Below the pieces are notes generated by a model. That model was not told where the DNA came from. It did not search any database and was given only the letters and a program-made list of their open reading frames with translations. A program made the translations under genes and the position numbers. A DNA stretch of 13,743 nucleotides from Pseudomonadota bacterium. Lineage in GTDB: Bacteria > Pseudomonadota > Alphaproteobacteria > UBA2966 > CAIVPW01. The DNA is taken from assembly GCA_027625125.1 (NCBI GenBank), contig JAQBXG010000023.1, positions 1 to 13,743 on the forward strand, read 5' to 3'. Of the stretch, positions 6,501-12,824 are shown one piece after another. The first letter of the stretch is position 1; each line of letters opens with the position of its first letter.

Positions 6501-8492
6501 CTACAGGTGCTGGCGAGCCGTCGCCGCCACACCCTCTGCGGTAATGCCGAAATGCGCGTACAGGTCCTCGGCCGGTCCCGAAGCGCCGAACGAATTCATG
6601 CCGACAAAACCACCGTCCGGGCCGACCAGGCGATCCCATCCGAACGGCACCATCGCCTCGACGGCGACGCGAACTGTGCCGGCGCCCAGAACGGCATCGC
6701 GGGCCGCGTCATCCTGGCGCTCCAGCAATTCAAAGCTTGGCACCGACACGACCCGGGTGGCGATGCCGTCCGCCTGCAACAGCCCCTGGGCGGCGACGGC
6801 GATGTGCACTTCCGATCCGGTCGACAGCAGCGTGACCTTTGCGTCGCCGTCGGCGGCGGAAATCTCATAGGCGCCGCGGGCGCTCAGGTTCTCCGCCACA
6901 TGGGTCGTGCGCAGCGCCGGCAGGTTCTGGCGCGACAGCGCCAGCACCGACGGCCCGTCGCGGTTCTCGATCGCGATCTGCCAGCACTCCGCCGTCTCAA
7001 CCGCGTCGGCCGGCCGCAGCAACAGCACGTTCGGCATGCAGCGGATGCTGGCGATCGTCTCGACCGGCTGGTGGGTCGGGCCGTCTTCGCCGAGGCCGAT
7101 CGAATCGTGGGTCATCACGAAGATCACGCGAATGCCCATCAACGCCGCCAGCCTGAGCGCCGGGCGCAGATAGTCGGTAAAGACCAGGAACGTGCCGCCA
7201 TAGGGCACCAGCCCGCCGTGCAGCGCGATGCCGTTCATCGCCGCCGCCATCGCGTGCTCGCGGACGCCATAGTGGACGTAGCGACCCGAGAAATCGTCAG
7301 GGGTAATCACGCCCAGGTCCTTCGTCCGCGTCAGGTTCGATCCGGTCAGGTCCGCGGAGCCGCCGATCGTCTCCGGCACCGCCGGATTTATCGCCTCCAG
7401 CACCACCTGGCTCGATTTGCGGGTCGCCCATCCCGGCGCCTCCGCGGCCAGCTTCTTCTTCAGCGCGTTGATTGTGTCCGCCCAGTTGGCGGGCAGCTTG
7501 CCGTCCAACCGGCGCAGGAACTCGACCTTTTGCTTCGAGGCGTCGAGGCGGATGCGCCAGTCGGTGGCGCTCCTGGCGCTGCGGATCCCGGCCTCACGCC
7601 ATGCCGCCAGAATCTGCTGCGGAATGAAAAACGCTTCGTGCGGCCAACCCAATTGCTTGCGCGCGCCCGCGACCTCGTCGGCCCCCAGCGCGGCGCCGTG
7701 GGCGTCCTTGCTGCCGGCCTTGTTCGGCGCGCCAAAGGCGATGGTCGTGCGGCAAGCGATCAGCGACGGGCGCGGATCGGCCTTGGCGGCCTTGATGCAG
7801 CGCTCGACGTCGGCCGGGTCGTGACCGTCACAGGCCATCGTATGCCACTTGCTGGCGGCGGCGCGGGCGAGCTGGTCATCGCTGGTGGCTAACGACGTAT
7901 CGCCGTCGATCGATATGTGGTTGTCGTCGAACAGCACGATCAGTTTGCCGAGCTTCATGTGCCCGGCCATCGAGATCGCCTCCTGGCTGATGCCTTCCAT
8001 CAGGCAGCCGTCGCCGGCGATCACATAGGTATGGTGATCCACCAGGTCGCGGCCGAACTGCGCCGCCAAATGTCGTTCCGCGATCGCCATGCCGACGGCG
8101 GTGGTGATGCCCTGGCCCAACGGCCCGGTAGTCGTTTCGATGCCGGGGGCGTGGCCGTATTCCGGGTGGCCGGCGCATTTGGAGCCGAGCTTGCGGAAAT
8201 TCCGGATCTCCTCGATCGTCATCTCCGGATATCCGGTCAGATACAGCAGCGCATACAGCAGCATCGAGCCGTGCCCGGCCGACAGTACAAAGCGGTCGCG
8301 GTCGGGCCAGTCCGGCTGGCTGGGGTCGTATTTCAGGAACTTCGTGAACAATACCGTCGCCACGTCGGCCATGCCCATCGGCATACCCGGGTGGCCGGAT
8401 TGCGCCGCCTCGACCGCGTCCATCGACAACGCGCGGATGGCGTTGGCCATGTCGTCATGTCCTACCGTGCCGGTTGTCGATGATTTCGTCAT
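6501..8492 (-). CDS. tkt: Transketolase
   Basis: This gene (cbbT) encodes a thiamine-diphosphate enzyme that moves two-carbon units between sugar phosphates in the regeneration phase. The 663-residue length is standard. N-terminal half: SGHPGMPMG (H34), SAGHGSMLLY, GPLGQG (123-128) and the ThDP/Mg motif GDGCLMEGISQEA (160-172), ending near N191 in FDDNHISIDG. Pyrimidine domain: YVHYGVREHAMAAAMNG with the catalytic glutamate E412, and HDSIGLGEDGPTHQP (462-476). The C-terminal domain starts near ALSRQNLP and contains LLSTGSEVHIA. All family elements are intact. It is spaced 20 nt from prk and 37 nt from gap, with an upstream GAGGGAG site. Confidence 0.97.
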   Translation of the reverse strand: MTKSSTTGTVGHDDMANAIRALSMDAVEAAQSGHPGMPMGMADVATVLFTKFLKYDPSQPDWPDRDRFVLSAGHGSMLLYALLYLTGYPEMTIEEIRNFRKLGSKCAGHPEYGHAPGIETTTGPLGQGITTAVGMAIAERHLAAQFGRDLVDHHTYVIAGDGCLMEGISQEAISMAGHMKLGKLIVLFDDNHISIDGDTSLATSDDQLARAAASKWHTMACDGHDPADVERCIKAAKADPRPSLIACRTTIAFGAPNKAGSKDAHGAALGADEVAGARKQLGWPHEAFFIPQQILAAWREAGIRSARSATDWRIRLDASKQKVEFLRRLDGKLPANWADTINALKKKLAAEAPGWATRKSSQVVLEAINPAVPETIGGSADLTGSNLTRTKDLGVITPDDFSGRYVHYGVREHAMAAAMNGIALHGGLVPYGGTFLVFTDYLRPALRLAALMGIRVIFVMTHDSIGLGEDGPTHQPVETIASIRCMPNVLLLRPADAVETAECWQIAIENRDGPSVLALSRQNLPALRTTHVAENLSARGAYEISAADGDAKVTLLSTGSEVHIAVAAQGLLQADGIATRVVSVPSFELLERQDDAARDAVLGAGTVRVAVEAMVPFGWDRLVGPDGGFVGMNSFGASGPAEDLYAHFGITAEGVAATARQHL

Positions 8493-8512
8493 GTCGATGC
8501 TCCCTCGGTACC

Positions 8513-9451
8513 CTAGATCGCGTGGACGCCGACCGATGCTTTCACCATGTGATAGGCGATCAGCAGCTGGGTCAGCGCGAGCGGATGGCTCATGTGCGAA
8601 ATGTTTTGCGCGTCCATGAACTTTCCGACATTGGCCCGGAGTTCCTGCGCCTCGGGCAACAACGACCAGACCAGGTCCTCGAGCTTCTTCGCGGCGTTGT
8701 CGGAAATGTTGCCCGGAATCTGCAACACGTCGACGGGCTTGCCGTCGCGGTCACGCATCAATTCCAGGTGCAGCCCGTTCTGGATACCTGATTCCAGAAT
8801 CGACGAAAGATCCGGGTGTGGCAGCGTCGGGCGAAGCGTATGCCGCACGTTCAGGTGGGCGCCGGTCTCGGTGGCGTCGTCCTCCGGCGGCACGAAGCTG
8901 ACGACCATGTCGGCGAACGTGCGCTGCGGCCAAATGTACGCGGGGCTGTCCGCCTCGCGCTTCTTCAGCGACTTCAGGACTGCTTCCTCGGTATAGCCGC
9001 GCTTGCCGGTATCCCGGGCCACCTTCCAGCGAATGCGCAGGTCCTCGTCCGGCTCCAGGTACACCTTGACGTCAAACAGGTCGCGCAGCTGCCGCGTCGT
9101 GAATCCCAGCAACCCCTCGAAGATGATGAACTCCTTCGGCTCCACGTAGACGGGCCGGTCCAGCGTGCCGTGCGTGTGGTTGTACACCGGGCGCAAGATC
9201 GGCTGGCCCTCGGACACCAGCTTTACATGCTGTTCCAGGATGTCGATGTAGTTGCATCGCGGGTCCAGCGCCGACAGGCCGTTTTCCGCGCGTTCCTTGC
9301 GGTCAAAGGCGTGATAGTCGTCGGTGCAGATCGTCGTGACGCGGTCCGGCCCCAGAATTGCGGCGATGCCCGACGTCAGCGTCGTCTTGCCGGTGGCGGA
9401 ATCGCCGACGATGCCCAGAACGGTATGTGGTTTCTTGTTCTCGGTTGCCAT
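8513..9451 (-). CDS. cbbP: Phosphoribulokinase, class II-like
   Basis: The 312-residue kinase makes ribulose-1,5-bisphosphate from ribulose 5-phosphate and ATP, the step unique to the CBB cycle together with RuBisCO. It has the P-loop GDSATGKT (16-23), TICTDDYHAFDRKER (40-54), LDPRCNYID (62-70), PVYNHTHGTLDRP (88-100), the FIIFEGLLGF segment and IRWKVARDTGKRGYTEEAV. These resemble the cyanobacterial/plant class II enzymes rather than the short proteobacterial class I form, whose N-terminus differs strongly. The P-loop cysteine used for thioredoxin control in plants and cyanobacteria is alanine here (A19), while the partner-like cysteine C42 is kept, so that disulfide switch cannot form. The start has a GGGGAGGA site; pfp lies 40 nt upstream. 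Class assignment is from motif reading only. Confidence 0.93.
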   Translation of the reverse strand: MATENKKPHTVLGIVGDSATGKTTLTSGIAAILGPDRVTTICTDDYHAFDRKERAENGLSALDPRCNYIDILEQHVKLVSEGQPILRPVYNHTHGTLDRPVYVEPKEFIIFEGLLGFTTRQLRDLFDVKVYLEPDEDLRIRWKVARDTGKRGYTEEAVLKSLKKREADSPAYIWPQRTFADMVVSFVPPEDDATETGAHLNVRHTLRPTLPHPDLSSILESGIQNGLHLELMRDRDGKPVDVLQIPGNISDNAAKKLEDLVWSLLPEAQELRANVGKFMDAQNISHMSHPLALTQLLIAYHMVKASVGVHAI

Positions 9452-9491
9452 GTGGTCCTCCCCGCTGGCCCGCGATTCCCGGTTCGCGATC

Positions 9492-10706
9492 CTAAGCCCG
9501 CAAAATCTTTTGAACCGGCGCCGCGCGCAGGCGGCTGGCCTGCGGCATGCCGCCGCCGATCAGCGGCCGGGCATAAGCCAGAAAGGCATCGGTTACATCG
9601 TTGCCGGACGCCGCGATCATCGTATCGTCCATCACCTTGGTTTTGCCGGCTACCTCACCCAGGTCGGTAAACCTGTACTCGACCGCATAGTCGCCGCAGC
9701 GATGAATGGTAACGGTGCCGTCGCCGTTGCCGAAATGCGCGTACTGGATTGCTTTTTCACCGACCTCGCGCGCCTCGCGCTGGTCGGTGTCCGAAACGCA
9801 GCCCAGAAACGACCGCTGCAAATAGCCAAAGGTGTCGCCGCGCACGCGCTTGATCCCCAGCTTGTCCTTGATCGCGCCGGTCAGCTGGTCGGCCAGGGCG
9901 CCGGTGCCGGACAACTGCACGTTGCCGTGGGCGTCGCGCTCCACATCCGCGGAAAGTTTCGTGACGATGGCTTCGCCCGACGCGTCGTGGATTCCTTCCG
10001 ATACTGCGATCACACAGCGGCCCAGTCGGTCGTTGACCACCTTCACGTCGGCCAGGAAGGACTCCATGTCGAACGTCCGCTCCGGCACGTACACCAGATG
10101 CGGGCCGTCATTGGCATAGCGCCGCGCCAGCGCCGCGGCGGCGGTCAGGAATCCGGCGTGGCGGCCCATTACGACGCCGACATAGACGCCCCGCAACGCC
10201 TCGTTGTCCAGGCTGATGCCGGCGAAGGCGCTGGCGACGAACCGCGCCGCGGAGCCGAATCCGGGGGTGTGGTCGTTGACCGTCAGATCGTTGTCGATCG
10301 TCTTCGGTACATGGATACAGGTCAGCGGATAGCGGTTCTTCTTTGCTTCCTCGCTGACGATCCGGGCCGTGTCGGACGAATCGTTGCCGCCGATATAGAA
10401 GAACGTGCCGATTTCGTGCGCCTTCAGCACCGCGAAGATATTCCGGCAATAGTCCAGGTCCGGCTTGTCACGGGTGCTGCCCAGCGCCGCGCAGGGGGTC
10501 GCCGCCACCTGTTCCAGACTCTCGGGCGTTTCCTGCGAAAGATCGACAAAGTCCTCGTCGACGATTCCGCGCACGCCGTGGCGGGCGCCATAGACCCGCG
10601 TGACGCCCGCGAAACGGCGCGCTTCCAACGCCACGCCGACCATCGACTGATTGATCACTGCCGTAGGGCCGCCCCCCTGGGCGACCAGCACCTTGCCCTG
10701 CAACAT
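9492..10706 (-). CDS. pfp: PPi-dependent 6-phosphofructokinase, first gene of the cbb operon
   Basis: The 404-residue enzyme interconverts fructose 6-phosphate + PPi and fructose 1,6-bisphosphate + Pi. PFK-fold motifs are clear: QGGGPTAVINQS (10-21), GGNDSSDT (106-113), PKTIDND (134-140) with the catalytic aspartate D138, MGRHAGF (180-186) and VPER (207-210). Phosphoryl-donor choice is readable: D109 replaces the glycine of the ATP-type GGDGS loop, and K135 replaces the glycine of the ATP-type PGTIDND. Both are hallmarks of PPi use. Being reversible, in this setting it probably runs towards fructose 6-phosphate, and related methanotroph enzymes also act on sedoheptulose phosphates. It leads the operon where a bisphosphatase gene might be expected. 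A GGGAGG site lies six bases before the ATG. Confidence 0.93.
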   Translation of the reverse strand: MLQGKVLVAQGGGPTAVINQSMVGVALEARRFAGVTRVYGARHGVRGIVDEDFVDLSQETPESLEQVAATPCAALGSTRDKPDLDYCRNIFAVLKAHEIGTFFYIGGNDSSDTARIVSEEAKKNRYPLTCIHVPKTIDNDLTVNDHTPGFGSAARFVASAFAGISLDNEALRGVYVGVVMGRHAGFLTAAAALARRYANDGPHLVYVPERTFDMESFLADVKVVNDRLGRCVIAVSEGIHDASGEAIVTKLSADVERDAHGNVQLSGTGALADQLTGAIKDKLGIKRVRGDTFGYLQRSFLGCVSDTDQREAREVGEKAIQYAHFGNGDGTVTIHRCGDYAVEYRFTDLGEVAGKTKVMDDTMIAASGNDVTDAFLAYARPLIGGGMPQASRLRAAPVQKILRA

Positions 10707-10822
10707 TGGATCCTCCCGGATCGCGACGTGTTGTCATTGAGCGCGAACGGGAACAGGTCCCCCGCCAACACTGCCGGTAGTATAGCCGCTGTTCCATTCG
10801 AAAGAACCCCCGCTAGGGTTGG
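10707..10822 (-). promoter_or_regulatory. Probable cbb operon promoter and leader
   Basis: This stretch separates the probable terminator of the upstream regulator gene from the pfp start. On the minus strand a TATACT at 10784-10779 could be a -10 box. The matching -35 region (near GTTCTT, around 10802-10807) is poor, as expected of an activated promoter. That would give a leader of roughly 65 nt before the ATG. No clean LysR-type T-N11-A site could be assigned. The promoter call is an inference from position plus one decent hexamer. Confidence 0.4.
10791..10820. promoter_or_regulatory. Overlapping inverted repeats over the putative -35 region (candidate operator)
   Basis: Two dyads overlap here. 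GTTC at 10791-10794 and GAAC at 10804-10807 flank a central TTCGAA (10797-10802). AACCC at 10805-10809 and GGGTT at 10816-10820 are separated by six bases. Both lie immediately upstream of or over the expected -35 zone of the pfp promoter, where an activator or repressor would bind. Which protein binds is not known; the LuxR-type regulator next door is the obvious candidate. Confidence 0.3.
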
Positions 10823-10853
10823 AAAAATACGACCCGAACGGGTGCTACGCACC
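10823..10853 (-). terminator. Probable intrinsic terminator of the LuxR-type regulator gene
   Basis: On the minus strand GGTGC-GTA-GCACC (10853-10841) is followed by an overlapping ACCCG/CGGGT dyad (10843-10832) and, four bases on, five Ts (10827-10823). Hairpin plus T-run at 34-64 nt past the stop of the regulator gene fits an intrinsic terminator. It would insulate the cbb operon promoter from read-through. The stems are short, so strength is uncertain. Confidence 0.45.
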
Positions 10854-10865
10854 AACACCAATAAT

Positions 10866-10884
10866 GGGTAGGTTACAGCTACCC
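10866..10884. repeat. Inverted repeat GGGTAG-N7-CTACCC
   Basis: A six-base dyad directly after the stop codon of the LuxR-type gene, followed on its left by a tandem CACCAA CACCAA (10850-10861). No T-run follows immediately. It may be part of a compound terminator or a binding site. Confidence 0.35.
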
Positions 10885-10886
10885 TA

Positions 10887-11564
10887 CTATTCCGTTGGCT
10901 TTTCGGCAGCCACGCTGTCGGGTAGTTCGGGTTCTTGCCGCCGCTCGGCGAGGTTGGTCAGATATGCGCCGACCGCCTGGGTGCGGTTCCGCACCCCCAG
11001 CTTCCCGTACAGATTCTTCAGGTGGTATTTGACCGTATTGACTGAAATCCCCAGGTCCGCGGCCAGCGCCGCGGTCGTGCGTCCTGTCCGGAGGTGCCCG
11101 AGCAGTTCCCGTTCCCGCCGGGTCAGGCCGGCGAACGGGTCGGTGTCCAGCATGCGGACATCGACATAGGGAAAGACCATGCGTCCGCTCGCCACCGCCG
11201 CCACCGTGTCGCGCAGCTCCTGCGGAGGCGCGCTGTTCGGGCAAAATCCGGCGCCGCCCAGCGCCATCACCTGGCGCGGCAACTCCTGGTTCGGATCCTC
11301 GGCGTACACCACGACCCGCGGCGCCGCCGTCCGGTCGCGCATCGCCTGCAATACGCCGCGGCCGTCCAGGTACGGCATGGTCCAGCCGATGACGCCGACG
11401 TCGAAGCTCAACCGCTCGACGGCTTCGAGAAAACGCTCGCCGTCGGCGGCGACGGCGGCGACGCGAAACCGCTCGTCCTCGCTGAACGTGCGTTCCAGTC
11501 CGGACAACACGATCGCGTTGCGGTCGGCGAGGACGACGCGGATCGCACCTTCCCGCGCCGCCAT
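10887..11564 (-). CDS. LuxR/NarL-type regulator with degenerate receiver domain
   Basis: The 225-residue protein has a receiver-like domain at about 7-125 and a LuxR helix-turn-helix at about 146-203 (GLTRRERELLGHLRTG, then LAADLGISVNTVKYHLKNLY). The receiver lacks the residues needed for phosphotransfer. The acidic pair is reduced to D14-R15 (VLADRN), the phospho-acceptor position in VIGWTMP is G60 instead of Asp, and the conserved lysine position in AGFCPNS is N110. The DNA-binding domain looks intact. It is therefore likely a phosphorylation-independent regulator, perhaps responding to a ligand or protein contact. Its ATG follows the epimerase stop with no gap. It lies directly upstream of the cbb operon in the same orientation, so it may control that operon; this link is by position only. 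Confidence 0.85.
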   Translation of the reverse strand: MAAREGAIRVVLADRNAIVLSGLERTFSEDERFRVAAVAADGERFLEAVERLSFDVGVIGWTMPYLDGRGVLQAMRDRTAAPRVVVYAEDPNQELPRQVMALGGAGFCPNSAPPQELRDTVAAVASGRMVFPYVDVRMLDTDPFAGLTRRERELLGHLRTGRTTAALAADLGISVNTVKYHLKNLYGKLGVRNRTQAVGAYLTNLAERRQEPELPDSVAAEKPTE

Positions 11565-12557
11565 CTAGCCGCCCCACAGTTCCGGCGGCGGCGGATGCAT
11601 CGTGCCGTCGTCGTCGTAGCGGATCGCAGGTTCGCGGTCGCCGGACAGCAGCAGCGGGCCGTCCAGATCGACGATCGTCGCATAGGGGGCCAGCAAAAAG
11701 GCCGGCGCCATGCCCAGCGATGTGCCGACCATGCATCCCAGCTGAATGCCGGTGCCGTTGTCCTGCGCCATTTGCACCATCGCCAGCGCCTCGGTCAGGC
11801 CGCCGGCCTTGTCCAGCTTGACGTTGACGAAATCGAAGTTCGCCATCGCCGCCGGCAGATCCTTCAGGTCATGGACCGATTCGTCGGCGCAGACCGGCAC
11901 CGATCGCCCGGCTCTGATCATCGCCGCCTCCTGGCCGGCCGGCAGCGGCTGCTCCACCAGGCGCACCCCCATTCTGGCCAGCGCCGGGCCGTATTCGGCG
12001 TAGTTCACCGGGGTCCAGGCCTCGTTCGCGTCGACGATCAACTCGGAATCGGGGGCCGCGCTGCGCACCTCGCGCACGCGCTCGATATCGTCGGGCCACC
12101 CAGCTTGACCTTCAGCAGCGGCCGTTGGCGATTCTCCGCCGCCTGCGCCGCCATCACCGGCGGCTTGTCCAGGGTGATCGTAAACGCGGTGACGACGGGC
12201 CGCGGTTCCGGCAGCCCGGCCAGCCGCCACACCGGCATGCCGTGGCGGCGCGCCTCCAGGTCCCAGAACGCGCAGTCCAGGGCGTTGCGGGCGGGCGCCG
12301 GGCGGCAAGGCCCGCTGCAGCATCTGGCGGGTCATGCCGCCGGTCTCGATGGCCGGGCGCAGTTTCTCGATTTCGGCGGCGACGGAGTCCAGCTTTTCGC
12401 CGCGGCGGCGATACGGCACCGCCTCGCCGCGCCCGCGCATGCCGTCCTGGTGAATCTCGACCATCAGCATTTCGGCCGCCCATCTGCGGCTGCGGGAAAT
12501 GCGAAACGATCCGCCCGTGTCCCAGGACTCTTCGCGGACGATCAGGCGGCGGCGCAT
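11565..12557 (-). pseudogene. Dipeptide epimerase (enolase superfamily) with two compensating frameshifts
   Basis: Both ends read as an L-Ala-D/L-Glu-type dipeptide epimerase. The start is MRRRLIVREESWDTGGSFRI with GRGEAVPYRRRGE. The far end has VDANEAW, LVEQPLP, ADES, FVNVKLDKAGG, GCMVGTSLG and the substrate-binding DLDGPLLL. The segment between about 12292 and 12094 is out of frame. The expected NALDCAFWDLEARRHGMPVW and LLKVKLGGP, with one catalytic lysine, appear only in a neighbouring frame. An extra C near 12289-12295 (minus strand) and a missing base near 12093-12097 would explain it, and the net shift is zero. It is either a degenerate gene or two homopolymer errors. I use the ATG at 12557; a TTG at 12602 is less like the family. 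Such enzymes act in muropeptide or dipeptide metabolism, unrelated to the CBB genes. Confidence 0.75.
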
Positions 12558-12608
12558 GGCGACTGGGCGGGATTCCGGGGGAACGCCAGCGGTACCATAC
12601 AACGGGTG

Positions 12609-12649
12609 GGCCGCGCCACCGGCCAGCAGGACGCGCCACCGGCGCGGCC
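12609..12649. repeat. 9-bp inverted repeat with internal direct repeat
   Basis: GGCCGCGCC (12609-12617) and GGCGCGGCC (12641-12649) are perfect complements around 23 bases. Overlapping them, CGCGCCACCGG occurs twice, at 12612-12622 and 12632-12642, a 20-base period. It lies about 50 bp upstream of the epimerase start, in its 5' leader if transcribed from further right. Role unknown. Confidence 0.5.
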
Positions 12650-12698
12650 GCCAACAAGAACACGAACCGCGCTACCCGCGCGGCGAAGCGAGGCGCCG

Positions 12699-12728
12699 AG
12701 TGGTACGAACCCAGCGCTTCGTACCACT
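12699..12728. repeat. 11-bp perfect hairpin
   Basis: AGTGGTACGAA (12699-12709) pairs with TTCGTACCACT (12718-12728) around an eight-base loop. An alternative fold pairs CGAAGCG (12684-12690) with CGCTTCG (12715-12721), which would exclude the first. No T-run follows on either strand. It could be part of a terminator for the EAL gene, a structured leader or a protein-binding palindrome. Confidence 0.55.
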
Positions 12729-12742
12729 AGGCCGTTTGTTGA

Positions 12743-12824
12743 TGGATCGAATTATCCAAACACTTGCATGCGTTGTGCAGTACGTCCGCAAGCATTGCCG
12801 GCTTCAAGTGTTTGGATTGATCCA
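12743..12824. repeat. 82-bp imperfect inverted-repeat element behind the EAL gene
   Basis: The outer arms TGGATC (12743-12748) and GATCCA (12819-12824) are followed inward by ATCCAAACACTTG (12754-12766) and its exact complement CAAGTGTTTGGAT (12805-12817). Five extra bases on the left and one on the right interrupt the pairing. The 38-base centre folds less well. The arms are noticeably more AT-rich than the flanking coding DNA. The element abuts the EAL stop codon (12825-12827). It resembles a REP/MITE-like unit or a long terminator-type hairpin; no target-site duplication or T-run was evident. Confidence 0.5.

Noticed and set aside
6309..7892. Long plus-strand open frame opposite gap and tkt
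   Set aside because: Antisense shadow of transketolase; no recognisable domain and shadow-like amino acid bias.
9324..10871. Long plus-strand open frame opposite prk and pfp
   Set aside because: Antisense shadow; it spans two genes and the promoter region without any motif.
10707..10886. A defined CbbR (LysR-type) binding site
   Set aside because: I found no convincing T-N11-A / TNA repeat pair, and no cbbR gene is in the window.
12558..12602. TTG-initiated extension of the epimerase
   Set aside because: The extra 15 residues are not family-like, and the ATG at 12557 matches the normal N-terminus.
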